Assembly: GCA_038523925.1 (NCBI GenBank)
Contig: JBCBIY010000002.1
Location: 1-64,000, forward strand
Source: JBCBWG01 sp038523925
GTDB taxonomy: Bacteria > Pseudomonadota > Alphaproteobacteria > Rhizobiales > Hyphomicrobiaceae
Direction: 5' to 3'
Length of the DNA: 64,000 nucleotides
Shown here: one piece after another, positions 33,628 through 42,248 of the stretch
How positions within the stretch are numbered: position 1 is the first letter of the stretch
Layout: every line of letters starts with the position of its first letter
Notes under the pieces: model-generated
The model's input: only the letters and a program-made list of their open reading frames with translations
Database searches by the model: none
What the model was told of the DNA's origin: nothing
Made by a program: the position numbers and the translations under genes

Positions 33628-35628
33628 ATGCGGCGGCGCTTCTTTTCGACGTACGTCCTCAGCGCGGCGGTCGTTGTCGTGCTCGCCGCTTTGGCCGGAC
33701 CGCTGCTGCCTCTCCAAGCGCAGGCCCAAACCACGCCGACGCCCGCCCCGCGCTTGATTACAGATACCGGTGGGCATACAGCCGTCGTCCGCGCGCTTGC
33801 TTTCAGCCCCGATGGCAAGCGGCTCTATTCAGGCGGCGACGACAAAGCCATCCGTGTCTGGGATTGGCGCACGGGGCGAACGCTCAAGCGTCACTTCCTG
33901 CCCTCAGGTGATGGCCCGTTCGGCCGCATCTATGCCTTGGCGATGCTGCCAGACAGCAACACGCTCGCGGTTGCAACGGACCCGCGTCCGCATTGCGACG
34001 CCGCTACCGCCCCATGCCCGTTCATCCGCCTGATCAACGCCGACACCGGCACATTGCAGCACACACTTGCCGGCGAACATCGCGGCGCCGTGATCGCGCT
34101 CGATATCTCACCTGACGGCCGGCGGCTCCTCAGCTTCGACATCACCGGCCGCGGCGTCGTCTGGGACGTTGCGAACCGCTGGGTCATCGCGCATCTCAAC
34201 CGCCACTACGGCCCGGTCTACCGCGCAAAGTTCATCGACGGCGGGCGCCACGTGATCTCGGCGGGCCTCGACCTCGCCCTTCGCATCTGGGAGACCGAGA
34301 CGGGCTCTGAGATCAAGCTCCTGCCCGGCGGTGGCGGCGAGATCATGCGGCTCGCGCTCTCGGCTGACGGGCGGCGCGTTGCAACCGGCGATGCAAATGG
34401 CGCGGTCGTGCTCCGCCGGCTGCCAGATGACCTTGCAGGCGCGCATCCGCCCCCGATCGCGCTCGCGACGTTCCCACACGAGATCAGCGCGCTCAGCTTT
34501 GCCGACAACGACCGGGTGATTGTCGCCGGCTTCAGTCAGCGCGGGCGCGCGTCAAATGCGCCAGCCGCAATCGACATCGCAACGGGCCGCGTGGTCGCGC
34601 GGCATACGCCTGGCAAAGGCGACAGTTCCGCAATCGCCGTTGCTGGCCCGACGCCCGGCTTGGTGGCAACCGCAGGCCGCCGCGGGCCAATCCGCATTTG
34701 GCAGGCGAAGTCTGGCCAGTCCCAGCACGTCCTCCGCGGTCAGGGAGCAACGATCTACGCGGTTGAGATCGGAGCCAAGCGCACATGGCTTGCATGGGGC
34801 CATCAGTACCGCACGCGCCATCACGTGCGGCCCGGCAACCTTCAGTGGAGGGTGCGCCTGCCCCACCGCGCCTGGTTTGGGCTCGTCAAACGGACGCTCG
34901 GGGCGGCCGAACCGCTTCAGGACCTGGCTGGCGAGGCAGTCGTTTCGCACTTGCAGCCCGATTGGCGCACGCCTGACGGACGGCGGCTTGTCTTGAAGCC
35001 TCGGCCGGCTGATGAGGGCGCACTTGGCAACGCGACCCTGGATCTCCTTGACGGCGAGAGGCTTGCGCACACGCTTGTCCGCACGCCCGTCAACGGCTTC
35101 CGGTTCCTGAGTTACGGCTTTGTCGCGCGCACGGGCCATGTGCTGTCGGGCGGGGACAACGGCTTTCTCGATCTGCGCGCGCGTGACGGGACCATCACCC
35201 AGCGCTACATCGGGCAGGAGGGCAGCATCTTCTCGCTTGCCGCAGATGCCGCCTATGGCCTGTTCGTGAGTGCCGGCGACGACCAGACGGTGCGGCTTTG
35301 GAATGCGGCGACGGGAGAGATGATCGCAAGCGTGTTGCCATCGGTTGACGGCAGCTATCTTGCGTGGACGCCGCAGGGTTACTTCATGAAGACAGCCGAT
35401 ACGACGATGAGGCTCGGTTGGCTGACGTCCGCGGCGACGCATGCAATGCCGCGGTTCGTTGCCGGCCGTGACATGCCCGACCTTGATCGGCCAGACATCT
35501 TAAACGCCAGCATCACGGGGCTGAGCGCCAAGCAGGCAGTTGCTGAGCTTGGCGGAAGTCAGCCTACCGGACTTGCCGAGCGGCTGGGCGCAAGGACGCG
35601 GACACCCGTCCCTCAGGCGGCGAACTGA
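33628..35628 (+). CDS. Exported WD40-repeat beta-propeller protein
   Basis: About 666 aa. A signal anchor comes first (about residues 8-30, FFSTYVLSAAVVVVLAALAGPLL). The rest is WD40 blades: HTAVVRALAFSPDGKRLYSGG then KAIRVWDWRTG, LDLALRIWETETG, and later YGLFVSAGDDQTVRLWNAATG. The C-terminal YLAWTPQGYFMKTADTT fits the WTPEGYF segment seen after propellers in bacterial WD40 proteins. No caspase or kinase domain is attached. No catalytic role can be named; it is probably a periplasmic or membrane-tethered scaffold. ATG 33628 with GGAG upstream is chosen over an earlier GTG. Its 3' end overlaps the convergent DUF3833 gene by 16 bp. Confidence 0.85.
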   Translation: MRRRFFSTYVLSAAVVVVLAALAGPLLPLQAQAQTTPTPAPRLITDTGGHTAVVRALAFSPDGKRLYSGGDDKAIRVWDWRTGRTLKRHFLPSGDGPFGRIYALAMLPDSNTLAVATDPRPHCDAATAPCPFIRLINADTGTLQHTLAGEHRGAVIALDISPDGRRLLSFDITGRGVVWDVANRWVIAHLNRHYGPVYRAKFIDGGRHVISAGLDLALRIWETETGSEIKLLPGGGGEIMRLALSADGRRVATGDANGAVVLRRLPDDLAGAHPPPIALATFPHEISALSFADNDRVIVAGFSQRGRASNAPAAIDIATGRVVARHTPGKGDSSAIAVAGPTPGLVATAGRRGPIRIWQAKSGQSQHVLRGQGATIYAVEIGAKRTWLAWGHQYRTRHHVRPGNLQWRVRLPHRAWFGLVKRTLGAAEPLQDLAGEAVVSHLQPDWRTPDGRRLVLKPRPADEGALGNATLDLLDGERLAHTLVRTPVNGFRFLSYGFVARTGHVLSGGDNGFLDLRARDGTITQRYIGQEGSIFSLAADAAYGLFVSAGDDQTVRLWNAATGEMIASVLPSVDGSYLAWTPQGYFMKTADTTMRLGWLTSAATHAMPRFVAGRDMPDLDRPDILNASITGLSAKQAVAELGGSQPTGLAERLGARTRTPVPQAAN

Positions 35629-36182
35629 GCCGCGCGCTCGGCCGGGTCGGCGCGCCGAACGCCCAGCGGTTCGCGATAGAAGAACGCGGTCACATCGCCA
35701 ACACGGATGCCGAACTTCTTGACGACCGTGCGGTTGAGCACGCCGTCATTCCCGATCGGGAAGAAGCGGTCGGCAAAATCGAGATCGATCGATCGATCTT
35801 TCAGCTTCAGGCGAAACTTATAGTCCATCCGGGCTTCGGTTGCGGAAAGCGATCCGGTTGCATCGCCGATGCTGTCCGCGCATGAGCCGGTGAAGTTTGA
35901 CCCGTCGGTCAACTCGATGCGCCACACGCGGCTCTCTGTCTGACCGTCGTCGTAGAAGAAGGTCTCGTTCAACTCGAACGTATTACCGACCCAGCGCCCT
36001 TCGGCCTCGATTTCAAACCGCCGCTTCACGGCGCCGGAGCGGTCCTGAAACATGCCCCAGCCACGGCTCCGTCCCTCGAGAAAGTCGAGCAGGTTGAATG
36101 TGCGCGCGGCAAAGTCTGTTGGCAGATCGTTGGGCACCGTGGGCTCCGTTGTTTCCAACAGCAGCCCTGGCTGCCGTATCAT
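35613..36182 (-). CDS. DUF3833 family protein
   Basis: A 189-aa protein that fits DUF3833: LLDFLEGRSRGWGMFQDRSG, then FEIEAEGRWVGNTFELNETF and FFYDDGQTESRVWRI, and near the end VVKKFGIRVGDVTAFFYREP. DUF3833 genes commonly sit with CFA synthase-like and DUF1365 genes, as here; the fold is lipocalin-like by pattern (alternating strands). Many relatives are lipoproteins; this one has no clear signal peptide, so it is probably cytoplasmic or its start is elsewhere. It is the last gene of the lipid-modification set, 33 bp after the CFA gene. Confidence 0.85.
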   Translation of the reverse strand: MIRQPGLLLETTEPTVPNDLPTDFAARTFNLLDFLEGRSRGWGMFQDRSGAVKRRFEIEAEGRWVGNTFELNETFFYDDGQTESRVWRIELTDGSNFTGSCADSIGDATGSLSATEARMDYKFRLKLKDRSIDLDFADRFFPIGNDGVLNRTVVKKFGIRVGDVTAFFYREPLGVRRADPAERAAQFAA

Positions 36183-36215
36183 CGTGGAAACGGCGGCGGC
36201 GCGGGATTGGATGTT

Positions 36216-37463
36216 TTATGCGACACCCGGTCGCCGGAATCGGTAGATGCCGACATCGATAACGCCGCGGTCGAAGCCTGCGGCGCAGTAGGCAAAGTAG
36301 TAATTCCACATCAACTTAAAGCGTTCATCAAAACCGAGTGCTGCGATCCGCGGCCACTGCGCATTAAACCGGTCGCGCCACTGCCGCAGCGTGAGGGCGT
36401 AGTCTCCGCCAAAAGTCTGACAGACCTCGAAAGAGAGCCCGGCCTGCGCGGCGTGATGGCGCATATGCGAGCGCGTCGGCAGCATCCCACCCGGGAAAAT
36501 GTAGCGCTGAATGAAGTCCGGCCGCGCCGCGTAATTATCGAAGCTTTCCTCGCGGATAGTGATCGCTTGAATGGCGGCGGTCCCATCGGGCGCGAGACGG
36601 GCAGCAATCGTATCGAAGTAGGTCTGCCAGTGCGCGGCACCGACCGCTTCGATCATCTCAATTGAGGCAATCCGGTCGAACGTCCCCTCAACGTCTCGGT
36701 AGTCGCAGAAGCGGACATCAGGAGTGGCCGTTGCAGGCTCCACGTCTTGGGCCAAGCCAAGCCGGTCGCGCGTCCAGGCAAGCTGGCGTTCCGAGACCGT
36801 GATCGCCGTCAGCCGAGCACCGCGCGCAACGGCAGCTTCGGCAAACCCGCCCCAGCCGCAGCCGATCTCAAGAACGGACTGGCCGGGACTTAGTGAGAGC
36901 GCGTCGAAGACGGCTGCGTACTTTGCATCCTGCGCATCGTCGAGCGTCGCATCAGGCGTCAGGTAAAGCCCGCTTGAATAGGCCATGCCCGGGTCGAGCC
37001 AGTGCGCATAGAAGTCGTTCCCGAGGTCGTAGTGCGCCGCGATGTTGTCCCGACTGCCTGACCGCGTGTTCTCGCGCGAGGCATGAAATGCGATGTCGCG
37101 GCGGCGGACGCGGAAGAGCTGCTGGCCCGCCCGCTCGAGGCGCTTGCGGTTGTCGATAAAGAAGCCGAACAGCCCCTCGAAATCCGGGCTTGTAAGTTCG
37201 CCGCGGAGTGCCGCTTCGGCGAACCCGATCGTACCCCGGCGCATGCAGCGGAACACCGCTCTGAAGTCGCGAAGTGACACGGCTGCGTGGTCGCCACTGT
37301 CACCCAGGGTCCGGCGCGCACCCGACGGCATTTCTATCGTCAGGCGACCTTCAAGCCGCCCACGCAACGCACGGGCTAAGGCTGCCAGCAGCGCGCGGTC
37401 CCGCAGCGCGAACGGATTGGCAAGCGATGGCCCATGTTTTCCGGTAAACTCGTGAGACGACAT
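36216..37463 (-). CDS. Cyclopropane-fatty-acyl-phospholipid synthase family methyltransferase
   Basis: A 415-aa SAM-dependent enzyme that modifies double bonds of membrane phospholipid acyl chains. The SAM-binding loop is SVLEIGCGWGGFAEAA; HYDLGNDFYAHWLDP, IASIEMIEAVG and YIFPGGMLPTRSHM are family signatures. The order with DUF3833, DUF1365 and the FAD oxidoreductase is that of the RpoE-regulated lipid genes of Rhodobacter, where methylase relatives make furan or cyclopropane fatty acids (from memory). The chemistry here (cyclopropane, methyl or furan) is not decidable. It is 15 bp after the DUF1365 gene. Confidence 0.93.
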   Translation of the reverse strand: MSSHEFTGKHGPSLANPFALRDRALLAALARALRGRLEGRLTIEMPSGARRTLGDSGDHAAVSLRDFRAVFRCMRRGTIGFAEAALRGELTSPDFEGLFGFFIDNRKRLERAGQQLFRVRRRDIAFHASRENTRSGSRDNIAAHYDLGNDFYAHWLDPGMAYSSGLYLTPDATLDDAQDAKYAAVFDALSLSPGQSVLEIGCGWGGFAEAAVARGARLTAITVSERQLAWTRDRLGLAQDVEPATATPDVRFCDYRDVEGTFDRIASIEMIEAVGAAHWQTYFDTIAARLAPDGTAAIQAITIREESFDNYAARPDFIQRYIFPGGMLPTRSHMRHHAAQAGLSFEVCQTFGGDYALTLRQWRDRFNAQWPRIAALGFDERFKLMWNYYFAYCAAGFDRGVIDVGIYRFRRPGVA

Positions 37464-37478
37464 TAGCGATCGCAGCCG

Positions 37479-38267
37479 TTAGCGCCGCTCGTCCCGGGAC
37501 GGCTGTGCAACAGAGAACGCCGGCGATTTGTGCCTGCGGACCAATGGGACCCCCTTAAGCAGCAACTTGGCAGCCTCAAAGTGAATGGCCGCGCTGACCT
37601 TGGCCGAAAGCCAGGGTGTGCGGACAAAGTGCTTGAGAAGGCAAGTTGACGTCAAGTTTTCCTGACAACCTGTGAAGTGTGTCCGCAGAACTGCGCCTCG
37701 CGCGTCACGGAACTGGATGCCGAGCGATAGTGCATCGCCCGGCGGCGAGATGTGGAACGCATACGTGCCCTGCCCCGGCGTGAACGGCGAGACCGCCATC
37801 TCTTTCGCGCACGACTGACGATAGAGTCCTGTCTGCGCGTCCGGGTCGCCGGCTGGCAACACGTAGCTCTTGCGTTCACCAAACGTGTTGCTGACCTCGT
37901 AGAGCATGCCGCTTAAAGCGCCGCTCTGATCGAAGCCGTAGTAAACGCTGATCGGATTGAAGACGTAGCCAAGCACGCGCGGGTAGGTGAGCAGCACAAT
38001 CCGATGCGTCGCATCGCTTAAGCCCGCGTCGCTGAAGACCCGTCGCGCGTGGATGGCTATCGGCTCCGATCCGCCGCCGTGGTCTCGGTCATGGATGGCG
38101 ACGGGTGCTGCACGATTATAGCCAAGCCCGAAGACGCGTCCGGCGACGGCGCCGATCCGGTCGACATCAACCGCGAGGCTGAAGACCGTGTAGGTTAGTT
38201 TGTGCGGCTGCGGGCGCAGGCGCGCATGCACGACGTTCCCGACGTAGAGTGCGCCATCACCGTTCAT
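37479..38267 (-). CDS. DUF1365 family protein
   Basis: 262 aa. Family signatures are ALYVGNVVHARLRPQPHKLTY at the start, then FSLAVDVDRIG, TYPRVLGYVFNPISVYYGF (the best conserved) and LYEVSNTFGERKSYVL. DUF1365 has no settled biochemistry and is nearly always next to a CFA-like methyltransferase and an FAD oxidoreductase. The start is ATG 38267, overlapping the oxidoreductase stop by ATGA; the frame is open upstream, but this overlap and the family N-terminus decide it. Confidence 0.9.
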   Translation of the reverse strand: MNGDGALYVGNVVHARLRPQPHKLTYTVFSLAVDVDRIGAVAGRVFGLGYNRAAPVAIHDRDHGGGSEPIAIHARRVFSDAGLSDATHRIVLLTYPRVLGYVFNPISVYYGFDQSGALSGMLYEVSNTFGERKSYVLPAGDPDAQTGLYRQSCAKEMAVSPFTPGQGTYAFHISPPGDALSLGIQFRDARGAVLRTHFTGCQENLTSTCLLKHFVRTPWLSAKVSAAIHFEAAKLLLKGVPLVRRHKSPAFSVAQPSRDERR

Positions 38268-39613
38268 GCCGGCTCCGCATCGAACGTGACGGGCGAAGCG
38301 CGCGGCGTCCAATGGGCCGGCAAAGTGAGCCGATCGTACATGCCGGGTTCGACCCAGGGCCGCGCTGCGCCGCCAATGTCCTCTGCCGCAGCGAGCCCGG
38401 ACTGGAGGCCGTCTTCGTGAAAGCCAAAACCGAAGTAGCTACCGCAGAACCAGGTCCGCTGGCGGCCCTGCAGGTCCCAAAGACGCGGCTGCATGCGCAT
38501 CGCCGCGCGGTCGAACACCGGGTGCGCGTAAGCGAAAGCGCCATGCCTCAGGTCAGCGCGCGGCAGGACTGGCGGATTAAGCGTCACGAACCAATCCTCG
38601 CGCGTTTGCAGCGGCTGTAGGCGGTTCATCCAATACGTCACCGAAAGCGCGCGACCGTCGCCGCCGTCGCAATAGTTCCAGCTTGACCATAGCCGGCGCT
38701 GCTTTGGCATGAGGGTTGGGTCGCGGTGCAGCACGGCGAGATTATCCGAGTAGGCGAACGCGCCAAGCGTGGTGCGCTCGGTGGCATCCGCGTCGGCGAG
38801 CAGGTCAAGCGCCGTGTCGGCATGGGTTGCGACCACGCACGCATCGAAGCGGTCCTGCGCACCGTCTTCGCGGGTGATGTCAACGCCATCCGCATCGCGG
38901 CTGATCTGGCGCACGCGCACGGCGGGGCGAAACACAGCATTTGTGTCAGCGGTCAGCCGGCGCACGTATTCTCGGCTCCCACCGACGACCGTCCGCCACT
39001 TCGGCCGGCCGCGCGCTTGCAGCAGGCCATGGTTTGCGAAGAACCGCGCGAAGGCCGCGGCCGGGAATTCAAGCATGCGCTCTGCCGGCGTCGACCAGAT
39101 CGCAGCGCCCATCGGCACGATGTGGCGGTCGATGAACGCGCGGGAGAAATTGTGCTCTTCGAGCCAAGCGCCGAGCGACGGCCCGTCCGGGTCAGACGTC
39201 GTGGCGGCAAGCTCTTTTGCGCGTTCAAAAAAGCGGAAGATGTCGCGGACCATCTGCCAGTGCGCCGGGCTGAACACCGACGCCGGCTTGCCGAACAGCC
39301 CGCCAAGGCCGGAGCCGGAATACGCGTAGCGCCCGTTGCTCTCCGATACCGCAAACGACATCGATGTCTCGGCCCAGGGAACATCTAACTGATCGAACAG
39401 CGCGATCAGGTTTGGGTAGCTCGCAGTGTTGTAGACGATGAAACCGGTATCGACCGGGCAGTCGCCGCCGGTCTCCGCGACGGGGACATCAGAGGTTTGC
39501 GCATGCCCGCCGAGATGCGCCTGCTCTTCGAAGACGACGACGTCGTGGTGGCGGCTTAGGAGCCAGGCGGCGCCAAGACCTGCAATACCAGCGCCGACAA
39601 CTGCGATGCGCAT
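38264..39613 (-). CDS. FAD-dependent oxidoreductase (COG2907-like, amine-oxidase fold)
   Basis: A 449-aa flavoprotein. The N-terminal dinucleotide motif is IAVVGAGIAGLGAAWLLSRH, with the acidic FAD ribose ligand in VVVFEEQAHLGGHAQT. The C-terminal FAD motif is TWFCGSYFGFGFHEDGLQSG. It resembles the predicted NAD/FAD-binding proteins paired with CFA-type methyltransferases; in Rhodobacter a related enzyme acts as a fatty-acyl desaturase in furan fatty acid synthesis (recalled, not checked). It is the first gene of the four-gene set. No RpoE-type promoter was found in the 135 bp upstream. Confidence 0.88.
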   Translation of the reverse strand: MRIAVVGAGIAGLGAAWLLSRHHDVVVFEEQAHLGGHAQTSDVPVAETGGDCPVDTGFIVYNTASYPNLIALFDQLDVPWAETSMSFAVSESNGRYAYSGSGLGGLFGKPASVFSPAHWQMVRDIFRFFERAKELAATTSDPDGPSLGAWLEEHNFSRAFIDRHIVPMGAAIWSTPAERMLEFPAAAFARFFANHGLLQARGRPKWRTVVGGSREYVRRLTADTNAVFRPAVRVRQISRDADGVDITREDGAQDRFDACVVATHADTALDLLADADATERTTLGAFAYSDNLAVLHRDPTLMPKQRRLWSSWNYCDGGDGRALSVTYWMNRLQPLQTREDWFVTLNPPVLPRADLRHGAFAYAHPVFDRAAMRMQPRLWDLQGRQRTWFCGSYFGFGFHEDGLQSGLAAAEDIGGAARPWVEPGMYDRLTLPAHWTPRASPVTFDAEPA

Positions 39614-39747
39614 AAAGCCGTCCCCTCATCGCCCGCCAAATGCCGGGCTTGGTTCGACTTTTGTCGCACAGCATCAGAGCGGTCAAGGCGACGTTGGCCG
39701 GTGTGCGCGCAGTGGGCGCACGTGCGATCCTTCACAGGTGAACGAAA

Positions 39748-39960
39748 TCAGCGGCGGCGGAAGCACATGATCGTGCGATCATCATTCGTATCGATGTCGA
39801 CGACGACGCCTTTCTGCGCGGCCGACTGTTCGATGTTCGCGCGGTGCTCGATGAGCGAGATCGGCGAGCGCTCGTCAGAGATCGTGAGCGTAAGGTTGCT
39901 GCCGAGGACAAACTCGTCGAGCAGCTTCGCAAGCCGATGCGTATAGAAGACCTGAGACAT
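39748..39960 (-). CDS. Small conserved-looking hypothetical protein
   Basis: 70 aa, beginning MSQVFYTHRLAKLLDEFVLG and ending in a basic CFRRR. The middle (NLTLTISDERSPISLIEHRAN) suggests a strand-helix arrangement. GGAGGTGGG precedes the ATG closely. Base composition is like the surroundings and codon use is coding-like. No family is recognised. It stands alone between the lipid set and the BLUF gene; other open frames over the same bases have poor amino-acid composition. Confidence 0.55.
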   Translation of the reverse strand: MSQVFYTHRLAKLLDEFVLGSNLTLTISDERSPISLIEHRANIEQSAAQKGVVVDIDTNDDRTIMCFRRR

Positions 39961-40235
39961 CCCACCTCCGGCGTGCGCAACGCACCCTGTCTTTGTTTCC
40001 GCCGGCGAAACTGCGCACTTGCATAACGCCATGATCGAGCGCCACAACGATCGGCAGTCAAACGATCCGCTCCCGCTGCGACCGCGTTGTTCCATACGGC
40101 ATTGCGCCCGCCGCCGCCAAAATCCGGATTAAGACTAATCGTCTCGGTGCCGCCCGCGCGGTTTCCGATCCGCTTACACCCTTAAGTCGGCCGCCGCGCT
40201 GCCGGTTGCGCGTCTGAGAAGTATCGAGTGCTGTC

Positions 40236-40649
40236 ATGAACCTGTCCCGCATCATCTACTACAGCGAACGCAACGCCTCGCAGACGCTCGACGTCCGCCA
40301 GATCATTGCAGCGTCTCACCGCAACAACGGTCGTGACGGGGTCACCGGGTTCCTCCACTTCAACGGCTACTACTTCCTGCAGGTCCTCGAAGGCGGACGC
40401 GCGGCCGTCAGCGCCTGCTATCACCGCATCGCAGCCGACCCGCGCCACACCAACATCGTCCTGATAGGCTCAGGCGATGTCCGCGAACGCCTCTTCCCCA
40501 CGTGGTCGATGGGCCTGCACGAGGGCATGGACACACGCACGAAGGAGATCTTCCTGCGATACTTCGCGACGGAAGAGGTCGATCCTGAAACGATCAGCGC
40601 GGACTCGTTGTTGGACGTCCTCCAAGACGTCTCGAACGAGCTTGGCTAG
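40236..40649 (+). CDS. BLUF-domain blue-light photoreceptor
   Basis: A 137-aa single-domain flavin (FAD) photoreceptor. The key residues line up with Slr1694 at a constant offset: Y8 (RIIYYS), N31 (RNNGRDGVTG), Q49 (FLQVLEG), W90 and M92 (TWSMG). The light-driven Tyr/Gln hydrogen-bond switch should therefore work. No output domain is fused; such short BLUF proteins act through a partner protein. It lies 0.6 kb upstream of the FAD/DUF1365/CFA/DUF3833 set and 7 kb from rpoE-chrR, all light or singlet-oxygen linked in Rhodobacter. A partner gene is not evident. Confidence 0.94.
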   Translation: MNLSRIIYYSERNASQTLDVRQIIAASHRNNGRDGVTGFLHFNGYYFLQVLEGGRAAVSACYHRIAADPRHTNIVLIGSGDVRERLFPTWSMGLHEGMDTRTKEIFLRYFATEEVDPETISADSLLDVLQDVSNELG

Positions 40650-40686
40650 GCCGGCGGTCGCCGCACACTGCGCTCTCACTGCGCTC

Positions 40687-40968
40687 TCACTGCGCGCGCA
40701 TGACCGCGCGGACCTGCTGGCGCGCGCGCCGCTTCTGGCGCGCCTCGCCTTGGCGCGCCGACTGGGCCCGCATCGCAAGGTCCGTATGACGCCGCCGCCA
40801 GCTCACCTCGCGTTGCCGCAAGACCTGTTCGCGTGCGCGCACCTGCCGTTTCCCGATCGCGCGGGCTGTGAGCCAGCCGGCGATAAACATCGCAGCGCCA
40901 AACGCGATCACTTCCAGGACGAGACGGTTCTCGCTCAAAAGCGCGATGAGGTCGTTGAGTGCGGTCAT
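40687..40968 (-). CDS. Small membrane protein with basic coiled-coil tail
   Basis: 93 aa. One membrane helix (about residues 16-36, LEVIAFGAAMFIAGWLTARA) is followed by a strongly basic Arg/Gln-rich helix (RKQ, RAREQ, RRRHTD, RQKRRARQQ). It looks like a membrane-anchored basic coiled coil. No family is recognised. ATG 40968 gives a protein starting just before the helix; the open frame extends further but is not supported. It lies 46 bp after the OmpA-family gene on the same strand and may be in its operon. Confidence 0.55.
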   Translation of the reverse strand: MTALNDLIALLSENRLVLEVIAFGAAMFIAGWLTARAIGKRQVRAREQVLRQREVSWRRRHTDLAMRAQSARQGEARQKRRARQQVRAVMRAQ

Positions 40969-41014
40969 GGCGGAGGTGGTTCCCTGTGAGGATGCGTCAG
41001 GCAAAGCCCGCGCG

Positions 41015-42091
41015 TTAGCGAACGCGAATTTCGACGCGCCGGTTGATTGCGCGGGCCGCGTCGGCGCCGGTAGCATCAGACTCGACGTAGGGCTTCTGCG
41101 ACCCGTAACCGACGATCACCATGCGCTGTTGCGGGACGCCGAGTGAGCCGAGCAGTCCGGCGACAGCTTCAGCGCGCCGCCACGAGAGCCGGAAATTTGA
41201 CGCGTCGCCGCCAAAGCTGTCCGTGTGACCGGCGACTTCAAAGAGGCCGCGGCCGCACCCCCGCATCCGGTCTGCGAGAGCTTCAAGTTTGGCTTTGTGC
41301 CCTGGCGTGATCTCGGCGCGGCCGACGCGGAACCAGACCGTTGCGGCGCGCGCGGCTTCGCGGACCGCCGCATTGCAGACGGGAGGCGATGGCTTGGCCG
41401 CCGCCGGCGCACCCGGTTTCACCGCGGCAAGACGCGTCGACCCCGTGGTCACCGCCGTCGTCCGGTCCTGGTCCGTTGGCGTGGCTGCCACGAGCTTGGC
41501 CATCGTGGGTTTCACGGCAGGGCGCGCAAGGGCCGGCTCGCCAAGCGGCAACCGCGTCTCGACCTCGCTCGTCGACAAAGCTGGGATCTTTCGGTCGTCA
41601 GCGGTGAGCGCGATGGCCGGCGGCCGCCGTTTGGCGGTCGTGACCGTTACAGGCGCGTCAGGCGTCCTCTGCGCGCGGTCTGCCGAGAGATTGGCCAACG
41701 GCGCGGCCGGGCGCGTCTTCAGTTCAGGTTGCGCAAGCTTGAGGAGCCGCGATGGCAACGCTTGTTCTGCGTCCGCAGGCGGGCCCGCCGGTTGCGCGGC
41801 GAGATCCGCGGGCTGAGCCAACGCCGGTTCCGGCGCCGCCGTGGCCCGGACGACAAACATGCGAACGTCAGAGACAAGTTGCGGCGCCTGCAAAACCGCG
41901 ACTTGAGCAATCGGCATTGACCGCCCGTGCGCGCTTGCAAAGTAAGCAGCCGATCCTGCGGCTAAAAGCGTTGCGAAGAACACGCCTGTCAGGCCGGTTC
42001 TAATGGCGGCGGGCTCACTCAACGACTTGATGCGCACGGCAACCGCCTTAGGCAACTGGCCGGGCTTTACGCCTTGGGAACGCTTACGCAT
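41015..42091 (-). CDS. OmpA-family (peptidoglycan-binding) membrane protein
   Basis: 358 aa. A cytoplasmic basic N-terminus and one membrane anchor (about residues 35-55, TGLTGVFFATLLAAGSAAYF) are followed by a Pro/Ala-rich periplasmic linker (about 60-235). The C-terminal OmpA domain (about 245-358) has LEALADRMRGCG, FEVAGHTDSFGG, LSWRRAEAVAGLL, VIVGYGSQKP and the closing NRRVEIRVR; Asp and Arg residues in these bind meso-diaminopimelate. It has no beta-barrel. It therefore tethers the inner membrane to murein, like MotB or TolR-type proteins without their partner. Confidence 0.88.
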   Translation of the reverse strand: MRKRSQGVKPGQLPKAVAVRIKSLSEPAAIRTGLTGVFFATLLAAGSAAYFASAHGRSMPIAQVAVLQAPQLVSDVRMFVVRATAAPEPALAQPADLAAQPAGPPADAEQALPSRLLKLAQPELKTRPAAPLANLSADRAQRTPDAPVTVTTAKRRPPAIALTADDRKIPALSTSEVETRLPLGEPALARPAVKPTMAKLVAATPTDQDRTTAVTTGSTRLAAVKPGAPAAAKPSPPVCNAAVREAARAATVWFRVGRAEITPGHKAKLEALADRMRGCGRGLFEVAGHTDSFGGDASNFRLSWRRAEAVAGLLGSLGVPQQRMVIVGYGSQKPYVESDATGADAARAINRRVEIRVR

Positions 42092-42248
42092 AGTCTCTGG
42101 TACTCAAATTTCGCACGTGAACTGTCTCGCTACGAATGGGCTGTGGTGCTAGTTCTTTTTTCCACAAGCTGCATGGCCTATCACCAGCGTAAGTTGTGCG
42201 GCTTAGAGACGCGACAAATCCTTTGAAGGTTCGTGAAGGCGACGGGTT

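Noticed and set aside
39614..39747. RpoE-type promoter for the FAD/DUF1365/CFA/DUF3833 set
   Set aside because: No TGATCC-like element at an 18-bp spacing from a TAAGA-like element on the minus strand in the upstream DNA.
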